Source of the DNA: Agrobacterium tumefaciens
Lineage (GTDB): Bacteria > Pseudomonadota > Alphaproteobacteria > Rhizobiales > Rhizobiaceae
Assembly: GCA_017744915.1 (NCBI GenBank)
Contig: JAGIAH010000006.1
Coordinates: 1 to 64,000, forward strand
Length of the DNA: 64,000 bases
Direction: 5' to 3'
Of this stretch, positions 16,932 to 26,759 are shown in pieces. Positions within the stretch are counted from its first letter, which is position 1. The number at the start of each line of letters is the position of its first letter. Made by a program: the position numbers and the translations under genes. The notes beneath the pieces were generated by a model. It searched no databases. It saw only the letters and a program-made list of their open reading frames with translations, and was not told the DNA's origin.

Positions 16932-17966
16932 ATGTCCGTACTTCACATCCGCCAGGTCACGAAAACCTTCACCGGCGGCACCAAGGCAGTCGACAGTTTT
17001 TCGCTCGATGTCGCCGATGGCGAACTCGTCTGCCTTCTCGGCCCTTCCGGTTCGGGCAAATCGACGCTGCTGCGCATGGTCGGCGGTTTCGAGCAACCGA
17101 CCGGCGGGCAGATCACCATCGACGGAGAGGACGTCACGCATCTGCCGCCGGAGCGACGGCCGACCGGCATGGTGTTCCAGAGCCACGCGCTCTGGAGCCA
17201 TATGAACGTCTTCAACAACCTCGCCTTCGGCCTCAAGCTGCGCCGGATACCCGCTGCCGTCATCAGGGAGAAGGTGGAGGCCGTGCTCGATCTCGTCGGG
17301 CTTTCCGGTTATGGCGAACGCGCCACCAGCCAGCTTTCCGGCGGCCAGCAGCAGCGTGTGGCACTCGCCCGCTCGTTGGTTCTCGAACCGAAAATCCTCC
17401 TGCTCGACGAACCCTTCGCCAGCCTTGACCAGCATCTGCGCGAGCGCCTGCGGGAAGAGGTGCGCGATATCCAGCAGCGTCTCGGCATCACCACGCTGTT
17501 CGTCACCCACGGTCAGGACGAGGCGCTTTCCATGGCCGACCGCATCGTGGTGATGGCCAATGGCAAGACCGAGCAGATCGACCGGCCCAATGTCATCTAT
17601 CGCGAACCGCAGACGCCTTTCGTCGCGGGCTTCATCGGCACCATGAACCTGATGGAAGGCGCGGTTTCGGACGGCAACTTCATGCGCGCCGACTTCGCCC
17701 TCCCGCTTCCCGTTTCCGACGGGCCGACCGTGCTTGCGATCCGCCCGGAAGCAATCGACCTGACGGCATCCGAAACGCCACAGGCGCATGTGCACCGGGT
17801 CACGGACTATGGCACCCACGGCCTTGTCGATCTCGACCTTGCCGATGGCACGCGGATCAAATCCATGGTTGCCCATCCGGATATGTTCCGGGCCGGACAG
17901 GGGGTGCGGATCATGCCCCGCGCCGTCACGGCCTATCGCGACAACCGCCCCATCTACCGGAGCTGA
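16932..17966 (+). CDS. ABC importer ATPase (PotA/FbpC-like) with TOBE domain
   Basis: 344 residues. ATPase domain with Walker A GPSGSGKST, signature LSGGQQQRVALARSL, Walker B ILLLDEPFASLD and H-loop VTHGQDEA, then a C-terminal TOBE-type regulatory domain (residues about 240-344: LAIRPEAIDLTASE, VHRVTDYGTHGLV). Powers the 15212-16922 permeases. Followed after one base by the phosphodiesterase gene, which argues for a single operon. Confidence 0.88.
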   Translation: MSVLHIRQVTKTFTGGTKAVDSFSLDVADGELVCLLGPSGSGKSTLLRMVGGFEQPTGGQITIDGEDVTHLPPERRPTGMVFQSHALWSHMNVFNNLAFGLKLRRIPAAVIREKVEAVLDLVGLSGYGERATSQLSGGQQQRVALARSLVLEPKILLLDEPFASLDQHLRERLREEVRDIQQRLGITTLFVTHGQDEALSMADRIVVMANGKTEQIDRPNVIYREPQTPFVAGFIGTMNLMEGAVSDGNFMRADFALPLPVSDGPTVLAIRPEAIDLTASETPQAHVHRVTDYGTHGLVDLDLADGTRIKSMVAHPDMFRAGQGVRIMPRAVTAYRDNRPIYRS

Positions 17967-17967
17967 C

Positions 17968-18804
17968 ATGACCCAGCCGATCTTCATCGAACGCGATGGC
18001 CACAGGACGTGGCTGAAATGGCACCGCGCCCGCCGCCGCGCGGCGGATCCGGTCTTCACCGGCGAGCGCATCATCGAGGCGATGCGCGTTGGCGCAAGCA
18101 TCGAAGTCGATCTCGTCATTCATGCCGACCATGGCTGCGCCGTGTTGCACGATCTCAGCCTCGAACGCGAAACCACCGGCACCGGCAGGGTGCGAGATAC
18201 CTCCGCCGCCACGCTGCGCCAGCTTCACCTGCGCGACAATGAAGGCCAGCCCATCGCTTCGAAGGTGATGTTGCTCGAAGACCTCTGCGCCCTGCTCGCG
18301 GAAGGTGTCGTGCATCCCGGCGCCCTGTTGCAGCTCGATTTCAAGGAAGAACGGCAGGCGCTCACGCCGCAAATCGTCGCCGGCTTCGGGGCGAGCGTTT
18401 CGCCCATAGCGGGTTCGATGATCCTGTCGGGCGGCGACTTCGACGCCATCGCCATGCTGGCCGTCTCGGCCAGCGGCCTGCGCACGGGATACGATCCCTG
18501 CCATCGCAACACGCTCGCCGAGCTGCAGGCAAGTGGCAACTATCTTGGCTTCATCGAAGAGGCGCTTGCCACGGCGCCCGAGGCGGGGATGATCTACCTC
18601 GCTTATGACATCGTGCTTGCCGCCGAGGATGCGGGCATCGATATCATCGCTCCGATCCATGCCGCCGACCGCCGTATCGACGCCTGGACGATCAACAGCG
18701 TCACGCCGCAATCCATTGAGGCGGTCGAGCGACTTCTGCGGCTCAAGGTCGACCAGATCACTACCGATGACCCGGAAGGACTCGCAAAGGTTTTCACCCG
18801 ATGA
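17968..18804 (+). CDS. Glycerophosphodiester phosphodiesterase family protein
   Basis: 278-residue GDPD-family TIM barrel that hydrolyses a phosphodiester to a phosphomonoester and an alcohol. Core residues are present: H19-R20 (WHRARRR), E46 and D48 (IEVDLV), H61-D62 (VLHDLSLERETTGTG). No signal peptide, so it acts in the cytoplasm on imported substrate. It starts one base after the ATPase stop and overlaps the phosphatase gene by ATGA. Position between an importer and a phosphatase suggests a two-step pathway like AccF and AccG of the agrocinopine system (AccF is GDPD-like). Actual substrate unknown: glycerophosphoinositol, glycerophosphocholine or sugar phosphodiesters are options. Confidence 0.85.
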   Translation: MTQPIFIERDGHRTWLKWHRARRRAADPVFTGERIIEAMRVGASIEVDLVIHADHGCAVLHDLSLERETTGTGRVRDTSAATLRQLHLRDNEGQPIASKVMLLEDLCALLAEGVVHPGALLQLDFKEERQALTPQIVAGFGASVSPIAGSMILSGGDFDAIAMLAVSASGLRTGYDPCHRNTLAELQASGNYLGFIEEALATAPEAGMIYLAYDIVLAAEDAGIDIIAPIHAADRRIDAWTINSVTPQSIEAVERLLRLKVDQITTDDPEGLAKVFTR

Positions 18805-19610
18805 CCATCAGTTACAGCAGCATTCTCGACCATATGGTCGCCACCGCCCGCGAGGCCGGCGCATTGACGCTCGACCATTTCAGGCGCTTCCGCGATATCG
18901 AGATCGGCGTCAAGGGACCGGGGGATTTCGTTTCCGATGCCGACAGGGATTCCGAGACGCTGATCCGTGACCGCCTGCTCGGGCAATATCCCTGGGGGTT
19001 GACCGGCGAGGAATTCGCACCCGTCAACGGCTCTGACCGGGATCATCGCTGGCTGGTCGACCCGATCGACGGCACCACCAATTTCATCTACGGCCAACAC
19101 TATACCATTGCCATCGCCCTGCGCCGCGGCAATGAAACCATCTGCGGACTGGTCTATAATCCCGTCTCCGACGAGATGTTCACCGCGATCAAGGGCGGCG
19201 GCGCCTATCTCAATGGCGAGCGCCTGCGGGTCAGCGCCAGCACCGATATCGCCCTGATGTGTGTCGGCACCGGCCTGCCCACACCCAACCTGTCGCTTTA
19301 TCCCGGCGCCTATCAGCGTCTCGACGATATTCGTGCGCCCATCGGCGCGGTTCGCGTGGTCGGCAGCGCCGCCAATTCCTGCGCTTACGTGGCCTGCGGC
19401 CGGCTGACCGGCTATTACGAGGAAACCGGCTTCGTCGATACGGCGGGCGGCATCCTGCTGGTTCAGGAAGCCGGCGGTATCGTCACCGACTGGTGGGGCC
19501 GCGGACCGGAGTTTTATGAGAAGACCGGCACGCTGATCGTCGCCAATGCAGCAACACATGCCTATCTTATGGAGCACCTGCGCGGCGTTCCGCCCAAGAA
19601 CCCCGCATAG
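18801..19610 (+). CDS. Inositol-monophosphatase-family phosphatase
   Basis: 269-residue Mg-dependent, Li-sensitive-type sugar/inositol phosphatase fold. Motifs: GEE (residues 69-71), metal site DPIDGTTNF (87-95) and the C-terminal aspartate in GFVDTAGGILLVQEAGG. Cytoplasmic. ATGA overlap with the phosphodiesterase shows tight coupling. Likely removes the phosphate from the monoester left by the phosphodiesterase. Relatives include SuhB, CysQ and AccG, so specificity (inositol, arabinose or nucleotide phosphate) cannot be fixed from sequence. Last gene of the operon; 39 bases separate it from the convergent next operon. Confidence 0.86.
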   Translation: MTISYSSILDHMVATAREAGALTLDHFRRFRDIEIGVKGPGDFVSDADRDSETLIRDRLLGQYPWGLTGEEFAPVNGSDRDHRWLVDPIDGTTNFIYGQHYTIAIALRRGNETICGLVYNPVSDEMFTAIKGGGAYLNGERLRVSASTDIALMCVGTGLPTPNLSLYPGAYQRLDDIRAPIGAVRVVGSAANSCAYVACGRLTGYYEETGFVDTAGGILLVQEAGGIVTDWWGRGPEFYEKTGTLIVANAATHAYLMEHLRGVPPKNPA

Positions 19611-19649
19611 CGGCTTCTTCTTCGAAACATCCGTGCTGCCGCAATCGTC

Positions 19650-21461
19650 TCAGGCCACCTGCACCAGGTGGCCGGGCGACACGGTCCTGTAGCTTCGCGT
19701 CGGTGTTTCATATCCCATTGCCCGTATCGGGCTCTTCAGCTCGTCATTGGATATGCCGCGCCTCACCCCACGCCTTGCCGGATCCGGCACCGGCACCGCC
19801 GCCATCAGCTTTTTCGTATAGGCATGCTGCGGATTGTCGAAGACGGCCGCACGCGGGCCGATTTCCACGATCTCACCGAGATACATCACCGCGACACGGT
19901 GGCTGACGCGCTCCACCACCGCCATGTCATGAGAAATGAACAGGAAGGCGAGGTTGAGGCTCTGCTGCAGGTCCAGCAGCAGGTTGCAGACCTGCGCCTT
20001 GATCGACACATCGAGCGCCGACACGCTTTCATCGGCAACGATGACCTTCGGATCGAGCGCAAGCGCGCGGGCAATCGCGATGCGCTGGCGCTGGCCGCCG
20101 GAAAATTCATGCGGATAGCGGTTGGCCATATCGGCGGAGAGGCCGACCTTTTCCAGAAGATCGGCGGTCTTTTCCTTCGCCTGCTTCGTGCTGCCCAGCT
20201 TGTGCTTGATGAAGGGTTCGGAAATTGCCGTGCCCACCGTCATGCGCGGATTAAGCGAGGAGAACGGGTCCTGAAAGATCATCTGCACGGATTTGCGCAT
20301 GGTGCGCAGGCCGACCGTATCGAGCCGCATAACATCATAGCCGTCGAGCGACACATCGCCAGAAGACGGCTCCACGAGGCGCATGATCGAGCGTCCGGTG
20401 GTGGATTTTCCGCAGCCGGATTCACCGACCAGCGACAGCGTTTCGCCCTGGAAGAGATCGAAGGAGACGTTTTCAACGGCATGAACTGCGCCCGTCTGGC
20501 GTGCCAGAAGCCCGGAGCGGATGGGAAAGCGCGTGACGAGGTTCTTGACCGAAAGAACCGGCGTCTGTCCGCTCGCAACGGTCTCGGCCACCTCCTGAGG
20601 CTCGGTTGAAAGGCCGGTCTTCATATCGAGGACAGGAAACCGCGTCGGCCATTGCCGGTCACGCATCGAGCCGAGCCTCGGCACCGCCGAAAGCAGCGCC
20701 CGCGTATAGGGGTGCTTGCCGCGCCGGAAGATGTCCTCCGTCGGCCCGGTCTCGACCGCATCACCGCGATACATCACGATCGTCCGGTCGGCGATCTCGG
20801 CCACCACACCCATGTCGTGGGTAATGAAGAGAACCGACATGCCCTCCTCTTCCTGCAGCAGTTTGATGAGATCGAGGATCTGGCCCTGAATTGTGACGTC
20901 GAGCGCCGTCGTCGGTTCGTCGGCGATGAGCAGCTTTGGCCGCGAGGCCAGCGCCATGGCGATCATCACCCGCTGGCGCATGCCACCGGAAAACTGATGC
21001 GGATATTCATCAAAACGGCTCGCCGCATTGGGAATGCGCACCTTTTCCAGAAGCCGCACCGTCTCCGCCCGCGCCTCCAGCTTCGAAAGCCCCTTGTGGC
21101 GAATGAGAACTTCCGAAATCTGACGGCCGATGGTGAAGATCGGATTGAGCGAGGTCATCGGCTCCTGAAAGATCATCGAGACATCGTTGCCGCGCACGCC
21201 ACGCATGTCCTTTTCGGGAAGCGAAAGCAGATTGCGACCGTTGAGCAGCACTTCCCCTTCTATCCGGCTGGAGGCCGGGGCAAGCAGGCGCATCAGGGAC
21301 AGCGAGGTGACCGACTTGCCGGAACCGGATTCGCCGACAATGGCAACGGTTTCGCCGGGCGCGACATCGAAGGAGACGTTGCGCACGACGCTTTTCCACA
21401 CGCCATCGACAAGGAAGGAGGTTGTGAGGTTACGGACGGACAGGACTGGTGTTGTCTCCAT
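19650..21461 (-). CDS. Dual-domain peptide-type ABC ATPase (GsiA-like)
   Basis: About 603 residues, two oligopeptide-type ATPase modules in one chain. Module 1: [36 protein letters not shown]. Module 2: [36 protein letters not shown]. Both end with peptide-importer C-terminal motifs ([28 protein letters not shown]). It energises the 23272-25104 permeases. ATG 21461 is preferred (4 bases after the GGT stop); ATG 21482 is an alternative giving 7 more residues. GsiA of E. coli, a glutathione importer ATPase, has the same fused layout. Confidence 0.87.
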   Translation of the reverse strand: METTPVLSVRNLTTSFLVDGVWKSVVRNVSFDVAPGETVAIVGESGSGKSVTSLSLMRLLAPASSRIEGEVLLNGRNLLSLPEKDMRGVRGNDVSMIFQEPMTSLNPIFTIGRQISEVLIRHKGLSKLEARAETVRLLEKVRIPNAASRFDEYPHQFSGGMRQRVMIAMALASRPKLLIADEPTTALDVTIQGQILDLIKLLQEEEGMSVLFITHDMGVVAEIADRTIVMYRGDAVETGPTEDIFRRGKHPYTRALLSAVPRLGSMRDRQWPTRFPVLDMKTGLSTEPQEVAETVASGQTPVLSVKNLVTRFPIRSGLLARQTGAVHAVENVSFDLFQGETLSLVGESGCGKSTTGRSIMRLVEPSSGDVSLDGYDVMRLDTVGLRTMRKSVQMIFQDPFSSLNPRMTVGTAISEPFIKHKLGSTKQAKEKTADLLEKVGLSADMANRYPHEFSGGQRQRIAIARALALDPKVIVADESVSALDVSIKAQVCNLLLDLQQSLNLAFLFISHDMAVVERVSHRVAVMYLGEIVEIGPRAAVFDNPQHAYTKKLMAAVPVPDPARRGVRRGISNDELKSPIRAMGYETPTRSYRTVSPGHLVQVA

Positions 21462-21465
21462 GGTC

Positions 21466-23250
21466 TCACCGCCCCACCGCATAGGCCTGCATCAGCCGCG
21501 GTGTCGCGGCGGCGCGCAGCAGGCCGTCGGCATCGCGGCGGGCGGCGGTGAGCCGCCCGACCGACCAGCCATCGGCAACCGTGACCCGGTGGCCGCGACG
21601 GCGAAGCGCCTCGAGCGTTGCCTCACCCACCGTGCCTTCCACCGTGATTTCGCCCGGCGAACTGGTGCGTGGATAAAACGAACCCGGAAAATGCGCGGTG
21701 TGGAACAGCGGCATGTCAATGGCTGCCTGCAGGTTCTTGCCGTGATGCGCATAACGCAGGAAGAAAGGCAGCTGCCACTGATCCTGCTGATCGCCCCCCG
21801 GTGTGCCAAAGACCATCGAGGGGCGACCCTGATGCAGCGCGAGCGAGGGCGTCAGCGTCGTGCGAGGGCGTTTGCCCGGTGCAAGCGAGGTCGGCAGGCC
21901 TTCCTTCAGCCAGAACATCTGGGCGCGCGAGTTGAGCGCAAAACCGAGACCCGGCACGATGGGCGAGGATTGCAGCCAGCCGCCTGACGGCGTGGTGGAG
22001 ACCATGTTGCCCCAGCGGTCGATGACATCGATATGCACGGTGTCACCGCGCTTTTCCGTCAGATGCGACATGGTCGGTTCGTAGACGGTTCCCTTGCCGC
22101 TCATCTCGGCCAGCATGGCCATGGTGGCGTCCACCTGCTTTTCGTAACTCGGCACGGTGCCGGGGCGCAGCTCCAGCGAGGCCTCGCTACCGATCAGCGC
22201 GCGGCGTCCAGCATTATAGCCTTCAGAGAGAAGATATTCGGTGGGTATCTGGCCAAATTCAGGATCGCCGTAATAGACCTCGCGGTCGGCAAAGGCGAGC
22301 TTCATGGCTTCAACGATGGTGTGTATGAAATCGGGACCGGACGGGTCCATGGCCGCAATATCGAAGCCCTTCAGAAGTGCTAGCGATTGTAAGAGAACCG
22401 GACCCTGTCCCCAGGCGGGCGTCTTGGCAATCGTCCAGTCGTGATAGTCAAGCGTCTGCGGCGCTTCGACGGTTGCGCTCCACCCGGCCATATCCTGCGC
22501 CGTCAGCACGCCCTTGTGGCGCGCGCCGCTGGCATCCATGACCTCCGCCGACCTTACGTAACTGTCGATAGCTTCCGCAACGAAACCCCGATAGAAGGCA
22601 TCGCGTGCCGCCTCGATCTGGTTCTCGCGGCCGGAACGCGCCTCGGCTTCGGTAATGATCCGCTGATAGGTCGCGGCCAGAACCGGGTTGCGGAAATTGG
22701 CGTGGGGCTCGGGCGCGGCGCCACCCGGCAGCCATGTCTCGTATGATGTCGGCCATTCCTTCTCGAAGAAATCGCCGAGGCCCTTGATGGTGGCGGAGAC
22801 ACGCGGCAGCGTTGGATGCCCCTGCTCGGCATAATAGATGGCGGGTTCCAGCACCTCGCGCACGCTCATCGTGCCATAATCGCGCAGCATCAGCATCCAG
22901 CCATCGAAGGCGCCGGGAATGACGGTGGCGAGCAGCCCGTTGCCGGGGATCAGCTTCAGCCCTTCAGCGGTGTAATGTTCAATCGTGGCGCCGCTTGGGG
23001 CAGGCCCCTGTGCGCAGATGACTTCGACCTTGTCCTTCTGTTTCGAATAAAACACGGCCGGCATATCTCCGCCCGGACCGCAGAGATGCGGCTCGACAAT
23101 CTGGAGGACAAAACCGGTGGCGACGGCGGCATCAAAAGCATTGCCACCCTTTTCGAGGATCGCCATACCAACGGCCGATGCGATCCAGTGCGTGGAGGTG
23201 ACGACGCCGAAGGTGCCAAGGATTTCAGGGCGTGTGGTAAATTCAGTCAT
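21466..23250 (-). CDS. Gamma-glutamyltransferase family protein, cytoplasmic
   Basis: 594-residue Ntn-hydrolase that hydrolyses or transfers gamma-glutamyl groups, for example from glutathione. The autoprocessing threonine lies in GDTVHIDVIDRWGNMVS; the large-subunit start (GVVTSTHWIASAVGMAILEKGGNAFDAA, with GPGGDM) and the oxyanion/substrate stretch GGWLQSS are recognisable. No signal peptide, unlike most periplasmic bacterial GGTs, so it would act on substrate already imported. It lies inside a peptide-type ABC operon, comparable to E. coli gsi where the peptidase IaaA precedes the transporter. Exact substrate and whether it matures normally are untested. Confidence 0.85.
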   Translation of the reverse strand: MTEFTTRPEILGTFGVVTSTHWIASAVGMAILEKGGNAFDAAVATGFVLQIVEPHLCGPGGDMPAVFYSKQKDKVEVICAQGPAPSGATIEHYTAEGLKLIPGNGLLATVIPGAFDGWMLMLRDYGTMSVREVLEPAIYYAEQGHPTLPRVSATIKGLGDFFEKEWPTSYETWLPGGAAPEPHANFRNPVLAATYQRIITEAEARSGRENQIEAARDAFYRGFVAEAIDSYVRSAEVMDASGARHKGVLTAQDMAGWSATVEAPQTLDYHDWTIAKTPAWGQGPVLLQSLALLKGFDIAAMDPSGPDFIHTIVEAMKLAFADREVYYGDPEFGQIPTEYLLSEGYNAGRRALIGSEASLELRPGTVPSYEKQVDATMAMLAEMSGKGTVYEPTMSHLTEKRGDTVHIDVIDRWGNMVSTTPSGGWLQSSPIVPGLGFALNSRAQMFWLKEGLPTSLAPGKRPRTTLTPSLALHQGRPSMVFGTPGGDQQDQWQLPFFLRYAHHGKNLQAAIDMPLFHTAHFPGSFYPRTSSPGEITVEGTVGEATLEALRRRGHRVTVADGWSVGRLTAARRDADGLLRAAATPRLMQAYAVGR

Positions 23251-23271
23251 TCCGATATTCCTTGTAAAAAA

Positions 23272-24144
23272 TCATGCTTCGCGCGGATCGAGCGCATCGC
23301 GCAGGCCATCGCCCAGAAGATTGAAACCGATGACGACGAGGAAGATGGCGATGCCGGGCCACATCGTCATCCACGGCGCCTGGCTCAGGAAATTCTTCGC
23401 GGTGTTCAGCATCGAACCCCAGGACGGCGCCGGCGCCTGCTGGCCGAGACCGAGGAAGGAAAGGCTCGCCTCCGCGATGATGGCGGTCGCCACCGTCAGC
23501 GTCGCCTGCACGATGATGGGGGCAAAGACATTCGGCAGAATGTAACGGGTCATGATGTCGATGTGGTTGAGACCGATGGACCTTGCGCCTTCGACATAAT
23601 CCTCCATCTTGACGGCCAGTACCTGCCCGCGCGTCAGCCGCACGAAGATCGGCATGGCGGAAAGGCCGATGGCGATCATCGCATTGGTAAGGCTCGGGCC
23701 GAGGAAGGCCGCAAGTGCGATCGCCATGATCAGGAAGGGCATGGCGAGCAGCGCTTCGGTGATGCGGGAGATGACCATATCCACCCAGCCGCCGAAATAG
23801 CCTGAAATCAGGCCGAAGGGCACGCCGATCACCACTGCGATCATCACCGAGACGACACCTGCCATTAGCGAGGCGCGGGCGCCATAGATCATGCGCGAGA
23901 GAATGTCGCGACCGAGATCGTCGGTGCCGAGCCAGTGGGCCGCCGATGGCGCCTTTCGAATGGCCGACCAGCTGGTCGCAACCGGGTCGGCAATCGGCAG
24001 GATCGGCGCGGCGATGGCAAGCACGGCGAAAAACAGCACGATGACCATGCCGACAAGCGCCGACTTGTTGCGCTTCATTTTTTTCCAGGCGCGGCTTTCC
24101 TGCCGTGTTGTCGGTATGGATAGATTTTGATCGAGAACGGTCAT
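23272..24144 (-). CDS. Peptide-type ABC permease (DppC/GsiD-like)
   Basis: 290 residues: first membrane helix LVGMVIVLFFAVLAIAAPIL, conserved HWLGTDDLGRDILSRMIYGAR loop, EAA motif (VEGARSIGLNHIDIMTRYILPN) and C-terminal GDGLRDALDPRE typical of DppC. Starts 12 bases after the companion permease stop. Part of the gntR-binding protein-permease-permease-GGT-ATPase transcription unit. Confidence 0.88.
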   Translation of the reverse strand: MTVLDQNLSIPTTRQESRAWKKMKRNKSALVGMVIVLFFAVLAIAAPILPIADPVATSWSAIRKAPSAAHWLGTDDLGRDILSRMIYGARASLMAGVVSVMIAVVIGVPFGLISGYFGGWVDMVISRITEALLAMPFLIMAIALAAFLGPSLTNAMIAIGLSAMPIFVRLTRGQVLAVKMEDYVEGARSIGLNHIDIMTRYILPNVFAPIIVQATLTVATAIIAEASLSFLGLGQQAPAPSWGSMLNTAKNFLSQAPWMTMWPGIAIFLVVIGFNLLGDGLRDALDPREA

Positions 24145-24156
24145 GATATATCAGCC

Positions 24157-25104
24157 TCAAATCGTCGCCCTGAGGCGGGGGTTGAGCAGGACATAGGCAA
24201 TGTCGGCCAGAAGGTTCATGAGGATGAAACCGACGGCGGTGCAGAGAACGATGCCTTGCACGACGGCGTAGTCCCGCGTGAACACCGCATCGACCGTCAT
24301 CTTGCCGAAGCCGGGAATGGTGAATATCTGCTCCGTCAGGACGGCGCCGGCCAGCAACTCGCCGAAGAGCAGCGCCAGCAGCGTGATGACCGGCAGCAGG
24401 GCGTTGCGGAAACTGTGCGACAGGATGATCTCACGCGGCGAAAGCCCCTTGGCACGGGCGGTGCGGATATAGTCGGAACTTAAAACCGCCACCATCGCCG
24501 AACGTGTATGACGCATCAGCGTTGCCGCAAGCGCGTTGCCGAGCACGAAGGCAGGCATGATCATGGTTTCGATGGAACGGACAGGGTCGACGAAGATCGA
24601 TTCATAACCGGATGCCGGCAGCCAGCCGAGCTTCACCGACACCAGCAGGATCAGCATGATACCGAGCCAGAAATTCGGGATGGACAGGCCGGAAAGCGCC
24701 ACGATATTGGCCGTGTAGTCGATCCACGTATTCTTCTTGACGGCGGCCAGAATGCCGATGGGAATGCCGATGACCATGGCAAAGAACATCGCCATGACAG
24801 CCAGCTGAATGGTGACCGGCAGCTTCTGGCCGATCAGTTCCAGCACCGGCTGGTTGGTGCGCAGCGAAATGCCGAAATCGCCCGTCACCACTCCGCCCAG
24901 CCAGTTGAGATATTGCAGCGGCACGGGGTCGTTGAGGCGATATTTCTCGCGCAGGAATTCAATCGTCGCGGGATCACGCTCCTCGCCCGCCATGGCAAGC
25001 ACCGGATCACCCGGCAGGAGTTTCTGCAGGGAAAAAACGAAGATGGAAATGATGAGAAGCGTCGGGATCGCGACCAGCAGTCGCTTGCCGATATAAACAG
25101 GCAT
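24157..25104 (-). CDS. Peptide-type ABC permease (DppB/GsiC-like)
   Basis: 315 residues, six helices, N-terminal MPVYIGKRLLVAIPTLL, LLPGDPVLAMAG and GDFGISLRTNQPV signatures of DppB, EAA loop (IRTARAKGLSPREIILSHSFRNA) and YVLLNPRLR at the end. ATG 25104 is chosen over an upstream in-frame start at 25143 because homology begins at MPVYIG. Confidence 0.88.
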   Translation of the reverse strand: MPVYIGKRLLVAIPTLLIISIFVFSLQKLLPGDPVLAMAGEERDPATIEFLREKYRLNDPVPLQYLNWLGGVVTGDFGISLRTNQPVLELIGQKLPVTIQLAVMAMFFAMVIGIPIGILAAVKKNTWIDYTANIVALSGLSIPNFWLGIMLILLVSVKLGWLPASGYESIFVDPVRSIETMIMPAFVLGNALAATLMRHTRSAMVAVLSSDYIRTARAKGLSPREIILSHSFRNALLPVITLLALLFGELLAGAVLTEQIFTIPGFGKMTVDAVFTRDYAVVQGIVLCTAVGFILMNLLADIAYVLLNPRLRATI

Positions 25105-25171
25105 GGCATTGCCCCCGTTTGGGTCCGGTCTTGGCGGCCGCACGGCAAACCGTGCGGCCTACGCGAAGCGA

Positions 25172-26680
25172 TCAGTCCTTGGAAACGCCGAGAAGGCGGA
25201 TCATGCCGTCAGGCGACGGCGCCCAGCCCTTGACCTTGTTGGAAATGGCATAGGCATAAGGCTGGTGGCCGAGATAGATGATCGGCATGTCATCGTTGAG
25301 GATGACGCTTGCGGCATCGTATTTTTCCTTGCGCACCGCATCTTCTGTCGAGGCGCGGGCCTCGTTCAGCAGCTTGTCGACCTCGGGATTGCAATATTTC
25401 ACGTCGTTGATGCCGCCTTTGCAGGTGACGAACTGGTGCAGGTTGCCATCCGGATCGATACGCCCCGACCAGTCGGAACGGCTGAGCTGGTAGTTGCCAG
25501 CCGTCTGCTCGGACAGAAGCGTGGCAAATTCGGTGGCCTTCAGAGTGACGTTAAAGCCGGCCTCGGCCACCATGGACTGGATGACCTGCATCATCTGCGT
25601 CTGCGTGGTGTTGTTGGCGTGCTGAAGCTCGACGTCAAGCTTCTCGTAACCCGCCTCCTTCATCAGCTGCTTGGCCTTGTCGATATCGCGCGGTGGTACC
25701 GGCAGGCTCTGGTTGAACCAGGGGCTTGTGGGCGGGAAGGCCTGATTGCCACCCTTGGAGGTGCCTTCAAAGACGATCTGGCCGATCGCCTCGCGGTCAA
25801 TGGCATAGGAGAACGCCTGCCGCAGGCGCTTGTCCTTGCCGAGCGGATTATCCGCACGCGCGCCATTGTTCATGTTGACATACATGGCCATGTAACCCGG
25901 CCCGATTATATCGGCATAGGTCAGCTTGGAGTCGTTCCTGACGGATTCCGCATCTGACGCCGAAATGCGTTCGGCGATATCGAGATCGCCGGCGCGAAGG
26001 TTTGCAAGCTTCACGGTTGTATCTGGGATCGGCAGATAGACGACCTTGTCGACGAGGACCTTGTCCTTGTCCCAATAGTCAGCGAATTTTTCGAGCACGA
26101 TACGGTCCTGCTGGATACGCTCGACAAATTTGAACGGCCCGGCACAAACCGGTTTCGAACCAAAATTCGCGCCCAGTTCCTTGGCCGCTTTGGGTTCAAC
26201 GATCATACCGGCGCGGTCGGAAAGCTGCGCCAGCAGGGTAACGTCGGGCGTCTTCAGCGTGAATTTCACCTCCAGCGGTCCCGTCGCCTCAACCTTCTCG
26301 ACCGAAGAGAGTTCGCTTTTGCGGCGTGATTCCGGCAGCGTCATATTGCGCTCGATGGTCGCGACCACGGCAGCCGCATCAAGCGTCTCACCATTGTGGA
26401 ATTTGACGCCATCGCGGATTTTCATGGTCAGCACCTTGCCGCCTTCGGACCATGCCCATTCGGTGGCAAGCTGGGGCACGATCTTCATGTCCTGCGAGAT
26501 ATCCACCAGCTTGTCGCACATCGCGGTATAGACGATGCGGCCGACGAAAGTGCGCGATTGCGCGGGGTCGAGCACATCGGCATCGTCGTTGAGGCCGATG
26601 CGCAATTCGGACGATAGCGCCGGCGAGGAGAGCAATGCGCTGGCGAGCAGCGCCGCAGTCAGTGTCTGGATTTTCTTCAT
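25172..26680 (-). CDS. Peptide-type ABC binding protein (family 5, GsiB-like)
   Basis: About 502 residues with a Sec signal peptide (MKKIQTLTAALLASALL, cleavage near ALSS) and the SBP_bac_5 fold: ELRIGLNDDADVLDPAQSR at the mature N-terminus, FHNGETLDAAAVV, RLRQAFSYAIDREAI. Periplasmic capture of peptides or glutathione-like compounds is inferred from family and from the neighbouring gamma-glutamyltransferase. ATG 26680 has AGAGGAA upstream; an earlier start at 26719 would disrupt the signal peptide. Eighty bases separate it from gntR. Confidence 0.87.
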   Translation of the reverse strand: MKKIQTLTAALLASALLSSPALSSELRIGLNDDADVLDPAQSRTFVGRIVYTAMCDKLVDISQDMKIVPQLATEWAWSEGGKVLTMKIRDGVKFHNGETLDAAAVVATIERNMTLPESRRKSELSSVEKVEATGPLEVKFTLKTPDVTLLAQLSDRAGMIVEPKAAKELGANFGSKPVCAGPFKFVERIQQDRIVLEKFADYWDKDKVLVDKVVYLPIPDTTVKLANLRAGDLDIAERISASDAESVRNDSKLTYADIIGPGYMAMYVNMNNGARADNPLGKDKRLRQAFSYAIDREAIGQIVFEGTSKGGNQAFPPTSPWFNQSLPVPPRDIDKAKQLMKEAGYEKLDVELQHANNTTQTQMMQVIQSMVAEAGFNVTLKATEFATLLSEQTAGNYQLSRSDWSGRIDPDGNLHQFVTCKGGINDVKYCNPEVDKLLNEARASTEDAVRKEKYDAASVILNDDMPIIYLGHQPYAYAISNKVKGWAPSPDGMIRLLGVSKD

Positions 26681-26759
26681 GTTCGTTCCTCTGGTCTGGT
26701 TATTTTGACTTTTTGTCATTGGCCTCCCCTTTACGGGACGACAGTTTTCATCCGTGGCC

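Noticed and set aside
16023..18119. 698-codon minus-strand frame across permease 2 and the ATPase
   Set aside because: Antisense shadow; the plus strand holds two well-conserved transporter genes with proper spacing.
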